A stretch of DNA of 64,000 nucleotides from Rallus limicola (Eukaryota; Chordata; Aves; Gruiformes; Rallidae), in assembly GCA_022605955.1 (NCBI GenBank), contig JAKCOZ010000216.1:124001-188000 (forward strand), given 5' to 3'. A model generated the notes under the pieces. That model was given only the letters and a program-made list of their open reading frames with translations, was not told the DNA's origin and did no database searches. Positions 11,609-23,916 of this stretch are shown in pieces. Each line of letters starts with the position of its first letter. The stretch's first letter is position 1. The position numbers were made by a program, and so were the translations under genes.

Positions 11609-11679
11609 TGTCCTTTTAGGAGGTTTCAGACAAGCTAGGCCTGAAAGGCATAGCTTGTCTGAAACCTCCTAAGAGGACA
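11609..11679. repeat. Hairpin module 7, class F
   Basis: 47-bp insert at 11612-11658, 10 monomers after module 6. It is the duplicate of module 4, followed like it by the rare aaagctcc monomer. Confidence 0.95.
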
Positions 11680-13041
11680 CACGAGCAGACCCTGTCACTT
11701 TGGCTCTCAGCCTTTTCCTTTGCCTGGAAAGAGGGAACATGCCTGGAACCTCCTACGGTGCTTTTCTCGGCCCTAGCAGACTGCAGTTCAAAACATGCTA
11801 AACGTCCAGCAATAACTCCCAAAGTAAAGAAGCTAGGCCTGAAAGGCATAGCTTGTCTGAAAGCTCCTAACAGGACACACGAGCAGCCCCTGTCACTTTG
11901 GCTCTCAGCCTTTTCCTTTGCCTGGAAAGAGGGAACATGCCTGGAACCTCCTACGGTGCTTTTCTCTGCCCTAGCAGACTGCAGTTCAAAACATGCTAAA
12001 CGTCCAGCAATAACTCCCAAAGTAAAGAAGCTAGGCCTGAAAGGCATAGCTTGTCTGAAACCTCCTAACAGGACACACGAGCAGACCCTGTCACTTTGGC
12101 TCTCAGCCTTTTCCTTTGCCTGGAAAGAGGGAACATGCCTGGAACCTCCTACGGTGCTTTTCTCGGCCCTAGCAGACTGCCTTTCAAAACATGCTAAACG
12201 TCCAGCAATAACTCCCAAAGTAAAGAAGCTAGGCCTGAAAGGCATAGCTTGTCTGAAACCTCCTAACAGGACACACGAGCAGACCCTGTCACTTTGGCTC
12301 TCAGCCTTTTCCTTTGCCTGGAAAGAGGGAACATGCCTGGAACCTCCTACGGTGCTTTTCTCGGCCCTAGCAGACTGCAGTTCAAAACATGCTAAACGTC
12401 CAGCAATAACTCCCAAAGTAAAGAAGCTAGGCCTGAAAGGCATAGCTTGTCTGAAACCTCCTAACAGGACACACGAGCAGCCCCTGTCACTTTGGCTCTC
12501 AGCCTTTTCCTTTGCCTGGAAAGAGGGAACATGCCTGGAACCTCCTACGGTGCTTTTCTCGGCCCTAGCAGACTGCAGTTCAAAACATGCTAAACGTCCA
12601 GCAATAACTCCCAAAGTAAAGAAGCTAGGCCTGAAAGGCATAGCTTGTCTGAAACCTCCTAACAGGACACACGAGCAGCCCCTGTCACTTTGGCTCTCAG
12701 CCTTTTCCTTTGCCTGGAAAGAGGGAACATGCCTGGAACCTCCTACGGTGCTTTTCTCAGCCCTAGCAGACTGCAGTTCAAAACATGCTAAACGTCCAGC
12801 AATAACTCCCAAAGTAAAGAAGCTAGGCCTGAAAGGCATAGCTTGTCTGAAACCTCCAAACATGACACACGAGCAGCCCCTGTCACTTTGGTTCTCAGCC
12901 TTTCCCTTTGCCTGGAAAGAGGGAACATGCCTGGAACCTCCTACGGTGCTTTTCTCGGCCCTATCAGACTGCAGTTCAAAACATGCTAAACGTCCAGCAA
13001 TAACTCCCAAAGTAAAGAAGCTAGGCATGAATAGCATAGCT

Positions 13042-13112
13042 TGTCCTGTTAGGAGGTTTCAGACAAGCTAGGCCTGAAAGGCATAGCTTGTCTGAAACCT
13101 CCTAACAGGACA
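13042..13112. repeat. Hairpin module 8, class V, perfect arms
   Basis: 47-bp insert at 13045-13091, 7 monomers after module 7. The preceding monomer has aggcatgaatagc, shared only with module 9. Confidence 0.95.
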
Positions 13113-14672
13113 CACGAGCAGACCCTGTCACTTTGGCTCTCAGCCTTTTCCTTTGCCTGGAAAGAGGGAACATGCCTGGAACCTCCTACGGTGCTTTTCT
13201 CGGCCCTAGCAGACTGCAATTCAAAACATGCTAAACGTCCAGCAATAACTCCCAAAGTAAAGAAGCTAGGCCTGAAAGGCATAGCTTGTCTGAAACCTCC
13301 TAACATGACACACGAGCAGCCCCTGTCACTTTGGTTCTCAGCCTTTTCCTTTGCCTGGAAAGAGGGAACATGCCTGGAACCTCCTACGGTGCTTTTCTCG
13401 GCCCTAGCAGACTGCAGTTCAAAACATGCTAAACGTCCAGCAATAACTCCCAAAGTAAAGAAGCTAGGCCTGAAAGGCATAGCTTGTCTGAAACCTCCTA
13501 ACAGGACACACGAGCAGACCCTGTCACTTTGGCTCTCAGCCTTTTCCTTTGCCTGGAAAGAGGGAACATGCCTGGAACCTCCTACGGTGCTTTTCTCGGC
13601 CCTAGCAGACTGCAGTTCAAAACATGCTAAACGTCCAGCAATAACTCCCAAAGTAAAGAAGCTAGGCCTGAAAGGCATAGCTTGTCTGAAACCTCCTAAC
13701 AGGACACACGAGCAGCCCCTGTCACTTTGGCTCTCAGCCTTTTCCTTTGCCTGGAAAGAGGGAACATGCCTGGAACCTCCTACGGTGCTTTTCTCGGCCC
13801 TAGCAGACTGCAGTTCAAAACATGCTAAACGTCCAGCAATAACTCCCAAAGTAAAGAAGCTAGGCCTGAAAGGCATAGCTTGTCTGAAAGCTCCTAACAG
13901 GACACACGAGCAGACCCTGTCACTTTGGCTCTCAGCCTTTTCCTTTGCCTGGAAAGAGGGAACATGCCTGGAACCTCCTACGGTGCTTTTCTCGGCCCTA
14001 GCAGACTGCAGTTCAAAACATGCTAAACGTCCAGCAATAACTCCCAAAGTAAAGAAGCTAGGCCTGAAAGGCATAGCTTGTCTGAAACCTCCTAACAGGA
14101 CACACGAGCAGCCCCTGTCACTTTGGCTCTCAGCCTTTTCCTTTGCCTGGAAAGAGGGAACATGCCTGGAACCTCCTACGGTGCTTTTCTCGGCCCTAGC
14201 AGACTGCAGTTCAAAACATGCTAAACGTCCAGCAATAACTCCCAAAGTAAAGAAGCTAGGCCTGAAAGGCATAGCTTGTCTGAAACCTCCTAACAGGACA
14301 CACGAGCAGCCCCTGTCACTTTGGCTCTCAGCCTTTTCCTTTGCCTGGAAAGAGGGAACATGCCTGGAACCTCCTACGGTGCTTTTCTCAGCCCTAGCAG
14401 ACTGCAGTTCAAAACATGCTAAACGTCCAGCAATAACTCCCAAAGTAAAGAAGCTAGGCCTGAAAGGCATAGCTTGTCTGAAACCTCCTAACAGGACACA
14501 CGAGCAGCCCCTGTCACTTTGGTTCTCAGCCTTTCCCTTTGCCTGGAAAGAGGGAACATGCCTGGAACCTCCTACGGTGCTTTTCTCGGCCCTATCAGAC
14601 TGCAGTTCAAAACATGCTAAACGTCCAGCAATAACTCCCAAAGTAAAGAAGCTAGGCATGAATAGCATAGCT

Positions 14673-14743
14673 TGTCCTGTTAGGAGGTTTCAGACAAGCT
14701 AGGCCTGAAAGGCATAGCTTGTCTGAAACCTCCTAACAGGACA
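14673..14743. repeat. Hairpin module 9, class V, perfect arms
   Basis: 47-bp insert at 14676-14722, 8 monomers after module 8. It is the duplicate of module 8 at 1,631-bp offset. Confidence 0.95.
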
Positions 14744-16105
14744 CACGAGCAGACCCTGTCACTTTGGCTCTCAGCCTTTTCCTTTGCCTGGAAAGAGGGA
14801 ACATGCCTGGAACCTCCTACGGTGCTTTTCTCGGCCCTAGCAGACTGCAATTCAAAACATGCTAAACGTCCAGCAATAACTCCCAAAGTAAAGAAGCTAG
14901 GCCTGAAAGGCATAGCTTGTCTGAAACCTCCTAACATGACACACGAGCAGCCCCTGTCACTTTGGTTCTCAGCCTTTTCCTTTGCCTGGAAAGAGGGAAC
15001 ATGCCTGGAACCTCCTACGGTGCTTTTCTCGGCCCTAGCAGACTGCAGTTCAAAACATGCTAAACGTCCAGCAATAACTCCCAAAGTAAAGAAGCTAGGC
15101 CTGAAAGGCATAGCTTGTCTGAAACCTCCTAACAGGACACACGAGCAGACCCTGTCACTTTGGCTCTCAGCCTTTTCCTTTGCCTGGAAAGAGGGAACAT
15201 GCCTGGAACCTCCTACGGTGCTTTTCTCGGCCCTAGCAGACTGCAGTTCAAAACATGCTAAACGTCCAGCAATAACTCCCAAAGTAAAGAAGCTAGGCCT
15301 GAAAGGCATAGCTTGTCTGAAACCTCCTAACAGGACACACGAGCAGCCCCTGTCACTTTGGCTCTCAGCCTTTTCCTTTGCCTGGAAAGAGGGAACATGC
15401 CTGGAACCTCCTACGGTGCTTTTCTCGGCCCTAGCAGACTGCAGTTCAAAACATGCTAAACGTCCAGCAATAACTCCCAAAGTAAAGAAGCTAGGCCTGA
15501 AAGGCATAGCTTGTCTGAAACCTCCTAACAGGACACACGAGCAGACCCTGTCACTTTGGCTCTCAGCCTTTTCCTTTGCCTGGAAAGAGGGAACATGCCT
15601 GGAACCTCCTACGGTGCTTTTCTCGGCCCTAGCAGACTGCAGTTCAAAACATGCTAAACGTCCAGCAATAACTCCCAAAGTAAAGAAGCTAGGCCTGAAA
15701 GGCATAGCTTGTCTGAAACCTCCTAAGCGGACACACGAGCAGACCCTGTCACTTTGGCTCTCAGCCTTTTCCTTTGCCTGGAAAGAGGGAACATGCCTGG
15801 AACCTCCTACGGTGCTTTTCTCGGCCCTAGCAGACTGCAGTTCAAAACATGCTAAACGTCCAGCAATAACTCCCAAAGTAAAGAAGCTAGGCCTGAAAGG
15901 CATAGCTTGTCTGAAACCTCCTAACAGGACACACGAGCAGCCCCTGTCACTTTGGCTCTCAGCCTTTTCCTTTGCCTGGAAAGAGGGAACATGCCTGGAA
16001 CCTCCTACGGTGCTTTTCTCGGCCCTAGCAGACTGCAGTTCAAAACATGCTAAACGTCCAGCAATAACTCCCAAAGTAAAGAAGCTAGGCATGAAAGGCA
16101 TAGCT

Positions 16106-16176
16106 TGTCCTGTTAGGAGGTTTCAGACAAGCTAGGCCTGAAAGGCATAGCTTGTCTGAAACCTCCTATCAGGACA
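16106..16176. repeat. Hairpin module 10, class V
   Basis: 47-bp insert at 16109-16155, 7 monomers after module 9. The right arm is ctatcagg, giving one mismatch. Confidence 0.95.
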
Positions 16177-16944
16177 CACGAGCAGACCCTGTCACTTTGG
16201 CTCTCAGCCTTTTCCTTTGCCTGGAAAGAGGGAACATGCCTGGAACCTCCTACGGTGCTTTTCTCGGCCCTAGCAGACTGCAGTTCAAAACATGCTAAAC
16301 GTCCAGCAATAACTCCCAAAGTAAAGAAGCTAGGCCTGAAAGGCATAGCTTGTCTGAAACCTCCTAACAGGACACACGAGCAGCCCCTGTCACTTTGGCT
16401 CTCAGCCTTTTCCTTTGCCTGGAAAGAGGGAACATGCCTGGAACCTCCTACGGTGCTTTTCTCGGCCCTAGCAGACTGCAGTTCAAAACATGCTAAACGT
16501 CCAGCAATAACTCCCAAAGTAAAGAAGCTAGGCCTGAAAGGCATAGCTTGTCTGAAACCTCCTAACAGGACACACGAGCAGCCCCTGTTACTTTGGCTCT
16601 CAGCCTTTTCCTTTGCCTGGAAAGAGGGAACATGCCTGGAACCTCCTACGGTGCTTTTCTCAGCCCTAGCAGACTGCAGTTCAAAACATGCTAAACGTCC
16701 AGCAATAACTCCCAAAGTAAAAAAGCTAGGCCTGAAAGGCATAGCTTGTCTGAAACCTCCTAACATGACACACGAGCAGCCCCTGTCACTTTGGTTCTCA
16801 GCCTTTTCCTTTGCCTGGAAAGAGGGAACATGCCTGGAACCTCCTATGGTGCTTTTCTCGGCCCTATCAGACTGCAGTTCAAAACATGCTAAACGTCCAG
16901 CAATAACTCCCAAAGTAAAGAAGCTAGGCATGAAAGGCATAGCT

Positions 16945-17015
16945 TGTCCTGTTAGGAGGTTTCAGACAAGCTAGGCCTGAAAGGCATAGCTTGTCTGAAA
17001 CCTCCTAACAGGACA
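16945..17015. repeat. Hairpin module 11, class V, perfect arms
   Basis: 47-bp insert at 16948-16994, 4 monomers after module 10. The next monomer is the ctgcaattc variant, as after modules 8 and 9. Confidence 0.95.
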
Positions 17016-18971
17016 CACGAGCAGACCCTGTCACTTTGGCTCTCAGCCTTTTCCTTTGCCTGGAAAGAGGGAACATGCCTGGAACCTCCTACGGTGCTTT
17101 TCTCGGCCCTAGCAGACTGCAATTCAAAACATGCTAAACGTCCAGCAATAACTCCCAAAGTAAAGAAGCTAGGCCTGAAAGGCATAGCTTGTCTGAAACC
17201 TCCTAACATGACACACGAGCAGCCCCTGTCACTTTGGTTCTCAGCCTTTTCCTTTGCCTGGAAAGAGGGAACATGCCTGGAACCTCCTACGGTGCTTTTC
17301 TCGGCCCTAGCAGACTGCAGTTCAAAACATGCTAAACGTCCAGCAATAACTCCCAAAGTAAAGAAGCTAGGCCTGAAAGGCATAGCTTGTCTGAAACCTC
17401 CTAACAGGACACACGAGCAGCCCCTGTCACTTTGGTTCTCAGCCTTTTCCTTTGCCTGGAAAGAGGGAACATGCCTGGAACCTCCTACGGTGCTTTTCTC
17501 GGCCCTAGCAGACTGCAGTTCAAAACATGCTAAACGTCCAGCAATAACTCCCAAAGTAAAGAAGCTAGGCCTGAAAGGCATAGCTTGTCTGAAACCTCCT
17601 AACAGGACACACGGGCAGACCCTGTCACTTTGGCTCTCAGCCTTTTCCTTTGCCTGGAAAGAGGGAACATGCCTGGAACCTCCTACGGTGCTTTTCTTGG
17701 CCCTAGCAGACTGCAGTTCAAAACATGCTAAACGTCCAGCAATAACTCCCAAAGTAAAGAAGCTAGGCCTGAAAGGCATAGCTTGTCTGAAACCTCCTAA
17801 CAGGACACACGAGCAGCCCCTGTCACTTTGGCTCTCAGCCTTTTCCTTTGCCTGGAAAGAGGGAACATGCCTGGAACCTCCTACGGTGCTTTTCTTGGCC
17901 CTAGCAGACTGCAGTTCAAAACATGCTAAACGTCCAGCAATAACTCCCAAAGTAAAGAAGCTAGGCCTGAAAGGCATAGCTTGTCTGAAACCTCCTAACA
18001 GGACACACGAGCAAACCCTTTCACTTTGGCTCTCAGCTTTTTCCTTTGCTTGGAAAGAGGGAACATGCCTGGAACCTCCTACGGTGCTTTTCTCGGCCCT
18101 AGCAGACTGCAGCTCAAAACATGCTAAACGTCCAGCAATAACTCCCAAAGTAAAGAAGCTAGGCCTGAAAGGCATAGCTTGTCTGAAACCTCCTAACAGG
18201 ACACCCGAGCAGACCCTGTCACTTTGGCTCTCAGCCTTTTCCTTTGCCTGGAAAGAGGGAACATGCCTGGAACCTCCTACGGTGCTTTTCTCGGCCCTAG
18301 CAGACTGCAGTTCAAAACATGCTAAACGTCCAGCAATAACTCCCAAAGTAAAGAAGCTAGGCCTGAAAGGCATAGCTTGTCTGAAACCTCCTAACAGGAC
18401 ACACGAGCAGACCCTGTCACTTTGGCTCTCAGCCTTTTCCTTTTCCTGGAAAGAGGGAACATGCCTGGAACCTCCTACGGTGCTTTTCTCGGCCCTAGCA
18501 GACTGCAGTTCAAAACATGCTAAACGTCCAGCAATAACTCCCAAAGTAAAGAAGCTAGGCCTGAAAGGCATAGCTTGTCTGAAACCTCCTAACATGACAC
18601 ACGAGCAGCCCCTGTCATTTTGGCTCTCAGCCTTTTCCTTTGCCTGGAAAGAGGGAACATGCCTGGAACCTCCTACGGTGCTTTTCTCGGCCCTAGCAGA
18701 CTGCAGTTCAAAACATGCTAAACGTCCAGCAATAACTCCCAAAGTAAAGAAGCTAGGCCTGAAAGGCATAGCTTGTCTGAAACCTCCTAACAGGACACAC
18801 GAGCAGACCCTGTCACTTTGGCTCTCAGCCTTTTCCTTTGCCTGGAAAGAGGGAACATGCCTGGAACCTCCTACGGTGCTTTTCTCGGCCCTAGCAGACT
18901 GCAGTTCAAAACATGCTAAACGTCCAGCAATAACTCCCAAAGTAAAGAAGCTAGGCATGAAAGGCATAGCT

Positions 18972-19042
18972 TGTCCTTTTAGGAGGTTTCAGACAAGCTA
19001 GGCCTGAAAGGCATAGCTTGTCTGAAACCTCCTAAGCGGACA
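18972..19042. repeat. Hairpin module 12, class F
   Basis: 47-bp insert at 18975-19021, 10 monomers after module 11. The right arm is ctaagcgg. It is the counterpart of module 1 at 17,743-bp offset. Confidence 0.95.
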
Positions 19043-20008
19043 CACGAGCAGACCCTGTCACTTTGGCTCTCAGCCTTTTCCTTTGCCTGGAAAGAGGGAA
19101 CATGCCTGGAACCTCCTACGGTGCTTTTCTCGGCCCTAGCAGACTGCAATTCAAAACATGCTAAACGTCCAGCAATAACACCCAAAGTAAAGAAGCTAGG
19201 CCTGAAAGGCATAGCTTGTCTGAAACCTCCTAACATGACACACGAGCAGCCCCTGTCACTTTGGTTCTCAGCCTTTTCCTTTGCCTGGAAAGAGGGAACA
19301 TGCCTGGAACCTCCTACGGTGCTTTTCTCGGCCCTAGCAGACTGCAGCTCAAAACATGCTAAACGTCCAGCAATAACTCCCAAAGTAAAGAAGCTAGGCC
19401 TGAAAGGCATAGCTTGTCTGAAACCTCCTAACAGGACACACGAGCAGCCCCTGTCACTTTGGCTCTCAGCCTTTTCCTTTGCCTGGAAAGAGGGAACATG
19501 CCTGGAACCTCCTACGGTGCTTTTCTCGGCCCTAGCAGACTGCAGTTCAAAACATGCTAAACGTCCAGCAATAACTCCCAAAGTAAAGAAGCTAGGCCTG
19601 AAAGGCATAGCTTGTCTGAAACCTCCTAACAGGACACACAAGCAGACCCTGTCACTTTGGCTCTCAGCCTTTTCCTTTGCCTGGAAAGAGGGAACATGCC
19701 TGGAACCTCCTACGGTGCTTTTCTCGGCCCTAGCAGACTGCAATTCAAAACATGCTAAACGTCCAGCAATAACTCCCAAAGTAAAGAAGCTAGGCCTGAA
19801 AGGCATAGCTTGTCTGAAACCTCCTAACAGGACACACGAGCAAACCCTTTCACTTTGGCTCTCAGCTTTTTCCTTTGCTTGGAAAGAGGGAACATGCCTG
19901 GAACCTCCTACGGTGCTTTTCTCGGCCCTAGCAGACTGCAGCTCAAAACATGCTAAACGTCCAGCAATAACTCCCAAAGTAAAGAAGCTAGGCCTGAAAG
20001 GCATAGCT

Positions 20009-20079
20009 TGTCCTGTTAGGAGGTTTCAGACAAGCTAGGCCTGAAAGGCATAGCTTGTCTGAAACCTCCTAACAGGACA
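20009..20079. repeat. Hairpin module 13, class V, perfect arms
   Basis: 47-bp insert at 20012-20058, 5 monomers after module 12 (6 in the older counterpart, modules 1-2). It is preceded by aggcctg. It is followed by the cctatggtg monomer that opens the 9-monomer series. Confidence 0.95.
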
Positions 20080-20154
20080 CACGAGCAGACCCTGTCACTT
20101 TGGCTCTCAGCCTTTTCCTTTGCCTGGAAAGAGGGAACATGCCTGGAACCTCCT

Positions 20155-23100
20155 ATGGTGCTTTTCTCGGCCCTAGCAGACTGCAGTTCAAAACATGCTA
20201 AACGTCCAGCAATAACTCCCAAAGTAAAGAAGCTAGGCATGAAAGGCATAGCTTGTCTGAAACCTCCTAACAGGACACACGAGCAGCCCCTGTCACTTTG
20301 GTTCTCAGCCTTTTCCTTTGCCTGGAAAGAGGGAACATGCCTGGAACCTCCTACGGTGCTTTTCTCGGCCCTAGCAGACTGCAGTTCAAAACATGCTAAA
20401 CGTCCAGCAATAACGCCCAAAGTAAAGAAGCTAGGCCTGAAAGGCATAGCTTGTCTGAAACCTCCTAACAGGACACACGAGCAGACCCTGTCACTTTGGC
20501 TCTCAGCCTTTTCCTTTGCCTGGAAAGAGGGAACATGCCTGGAACCTCCTACGGTGCTTTTCTCGGCCCTAGCAGACTGCAATTCAAAACATGCTAAACG
20601 TCCAGCAATAACTCCCAAAGTAAAGATGCTAGGCCTGAAAGGCATAGCTTGTCTGAAACCTCCTAACAGGACACACGAGCAAACCCTTTCACTTTGGCTC
20701 TCAGCTTTTTCCTTTGCTTGGAAAGAGGGAACATGCCTGGAACCTCCTACGGTGCTTTTCTCGGCCCTAGCAGACTGCAGCTCAAAACATGCTAAACGTC
20801 CAGCAATAACTCCCAAAGTAAAGAAGCTAGGCCTGAAAGGCCTAGCTTGTCTGAAAACTCCTAAAAGGACACCCGAGCAGACCCTGTCACTTTGGCTCTC
20901 AGCCTTTTCCTTTGCCTGGAAAGAGGGAACATGCCTGGAACCTCCTACGGTGCTTTTCTCGGCCCTAGCAGACTGCAGTTCAAAACATGCTAAACGTCCA
21001 GCAATAACTCCCAAAGTAAAGAAGCTAGGCCTGAAAGGCATAGCTTGTCTGAAACCTCCTAACAGGACACACGAGCAGACCCTGTCACTTTGGCTCTCAG
21101 CCTTTTCCTTTGCCTGGAAAGAGGGAACATGCCTGGAACCTCCTACGGTGCTTTTCTCGGCCCTAGCAGACTGCAATTCAAAACATGCTAAACGTCCAGC
21201 AATAACTCCCAAAGTAAAGAAGCTAGGCCTGAAAGGCATAGCTTGTCTGAAACCTCCTAACAGGACACACGAGCAAACCCTTTCACTTTGGCTCTCAGCC
21301 TTTTACTTTGCCTGGAAAGAGGGAACATGCCTGGAACCTCCTACGGTGCTTTTCTCGGCCCTAGCAGACTGCAGTTCAAAACATGCTAAACGTCCAGCAA
21401 TAACTCCCAAAGTAAAGAAGCTAGGCCTGAAAGGCATAGCTTGTCTGAAACCTCCTAACAGGACACCCGAGCAGACCCTTTCACTTTGGCTCTCAGTATT
21501 TTCCTTTGCCTGGAAAGAGGGAACATGCCTGGAACCTCCTACGGTGCTTTTCTCGGCCCTAGCAGACTGCAGTTCAAAACATGCTAAACGTCCAGCAATA
21601 ACTCCCAAAGTAAAGAAGCTAGGCCTGAAAGGCATAGCTTGTCTGAAACCTCCTAACAGGACACACGAGCAGCCCCTGTCACTTTGGCTCTCAGCCTTTT
21701 CCTTTGCCTGGAAAGAGGGAACATGCCTGGAACCTCCTACGGTGCTTTTCTCGGCCCTAGCAGACTGCAGTTCAAAACATGCTAAACGTCCAGCAATAAC
21801 TCCCAAAGTAAAGAAGCTAGGCCTGAAAGGCATAGCTTGTCTGAAACCTCCTAACAGGACACACGAGCAGACCCTGTCACTTTGGCTCTCAGCCTTTTCC
21901 TTTGCCTGGAAAGAGGGAACATGCCTGGAACCTCCTATGGTGCTTTTCTCGGCCCTAGCAGACTGCAGTTCAAAACATGCTAAACGTCCAGCAATAACTC
22001 CCAAAGTAAAGAAGCTAGGCATGAAAGGCATAGCTTGTCTGAAACCTCCTAACAGGACACACGAGCAGCCCCTGTCACTTTGGTTCTCAGCCTTTTCCTT
22101 TGCCTGGAAAGAGGGAACATGCCTGGAACCTCCTACGGTGCTTTTCTCGGCCCTAGCAGACTGCAGTTCAAAACATGCTAAACGTCCAGCAATAACGCCC
22201 AAAGTAAAGAAGCTAGGCCTGAAAGGCATAGCTTGTCTGAAACCTCCTAACAGGACACACGAGCAGACCCTGTCACTTTGGCTCTCAGCCTTTTCCTTTG
22301 CCTGGAAAGAGGGAACATGCCTGGAACCTCCTACGGTGCTTTTCTCGGCCCTAGCAGACTGCAATTCAAAACATGCTAAACGTCCAGCAATAACTCCCAA
22401 AGTAAAGATGCTAGGCCTGAAAGGCATAGCTTGTCTGAAACCTCCTAACAGGACACACGAGCAAACCCTTTCACTTTGGCTCTCAGCTTTTTCCTTTGCT
22501 TGGAAAGAGGGAACATGCCTGGAACCTCCTACGGTGCTTTTCTCGGCCCTAGCAGACTGCAGCTCAAAACATGCTAAACGTCCAGCAATAACTCCCAAAG
22601 TAAAGAAGCTAGGCCTGAAAGGCCTAGCTTGTCTGAAAACTCCTAAAAGGACACCCGAGCAGACCCTGTCACTTTGGCTCTCAGCCTTTTCCTTTGCCTG
22701 GAAAGAGGGAACATGCCTGGAACCTCCTACGGTGCTTTTCTCGGCCCTAGCAGACTGCAGTTCAAAACATGCTAAACGTCCAGCAATAACTCCCAAAGTA
22801 AAGAAGCTAGGCCTGAAAGGCATAGCTTGTCTGAAACCTCCTAACAGGACACACGAGCAGACCCTGTCACTTTGGCTCTCAGCCTTTTCCTTTGCCTGGA
22901 AAGAGGGAACATGCCTGGAACCTCCTACGGTGCTTTTCTCGGCCCTAGCAGACTGCAATTCAAAACATGCTAAACGTCCAGCAATAACTCCCAAAGTAAA
23001 GAAGCTAGGCCTGAAAGGCATAGCTTGTCTGAAACCTCCTAACAGGACACACGAGCAAACCCTTTCACTTTGGCTCTCAGCTTTTTCCTTTGCTTGGAAA

Positions 23101-23916
23101 GAGGGAACATGCCTGGAACCTCCTACGGTGCTTTTCTCGGCCCTAGCAGACTGCAGCTCAAAACATGCTAAACGTCCAGCAATAACTCCCAAAGTAAAGA
23201 AGCTAGGCCTGAAAGGCATAGCTTGTCTGAAACCTCCTAACAGGACACCCGAGCAGACCCTGTCACTTTGGCTCTCAGCCTTTTACTTTGCCTGGAAAGA
23301 GGGAACATGCCTGGAACCTCCTACGGTGCTTTTCTCGGCCCTAGCAGACTGCAGTTCAAAACATGCTAAACGTCCAGCAATAACTCCCAAAGTAAAGAAG
23401 CTAGGCCTGAAAGGCATAGCTTGTCTGAAACCTCCTAACAGGACACCCGAGCAGCCCCTGTCACTTTGGCTCTCAGTATTTTCCTTTGCCTGGAAAGAGG
23501 GAACATGCCTGGAACCTCCTACGGTGCTTTTCTCGGCCCTAGCAGACTGCAGTTCAAAACATGCTAAACGTCCAGCAATAACTCCCAAAGTAAAGAAGCT
23601 AGGCCTGAAAGGCATAGCTTGTCTGAAACCTCCTAACAGGACACACGAGCAGCCCCTGTCACTTTGGCTCTCAGCCTTTTCCTTTGCCTGGAAAGAGGGA
23701 ACATGCCTGGAACCTCCTACGGTGCTTTTCTCGGCCCTAGCAGACTGCAGTTCAAAACATGCTAAACGTCCAGCAATAACTCCCAAAGTAAAGAAGCTAG
23801 GCCTGAAAGGCATAGCTTGTCTGAAACCTCCTAACAGGACACACGAGCAGACCCTGTCACTTTGGCTCTCAGCCTTTTCCTTTGCCTGGAAAGAGGGAAC
23901 ATGCCTGGAACCTCCT
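20155..23916 (+). repeat. 9-monomer variant series duplicated in tandem
   Basis: The first copy is 20155-21936 (9 monomers) and the second is 21937-23916 (10 monomers). Both run through the same ordered markers: cctatggtg, aggcatg plus ggttctc, aacgccc, aaagatgct, ggcctagc with aaaactcctaaaagg, ctgcaattc, ccttttactttg and cagtattttcc. The first copy lacks one monomer because of an exact 198-bp deletion at 21,284-21,300. Related series recur near 2.6, 26.0, 37.5, 38.7, 43.5, 44.8, 49.2 and 50.1 kb. Confidence 0.85.

Larger units (their letters stand above)
6061..12036 (+). repeat. 2.67-kb segment present twice (6061-8727 and 9370-12036)
   Basis: The offset is 3,309 bp (16 monomers plus three 47-bp inserts). 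Shared rare markers are the ggtctg loop at both modules, the tgcatgg variant in one monomer, and the aaagctcc monomer after modules 4 and 7. By eye I noted only a few differences, for example gcttgtatg near 6,719 against gcttgtctg near 10,028. The copies are separated by 8728-9369, which has no counterpart. Confidence 0.85.
12864..15520 (+). repeat. About 1.0-kb segment present twice (12864-13889 and 14495-15520)
   Basis: The offset is 1,631 bp. Both copies include the aggcatgaatagc monomer, a class V module and the following ctgcaattc monomer. The match ends where aaagctcc (13,890) faces aaacctcc (15,521). Confidence 0.8.
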
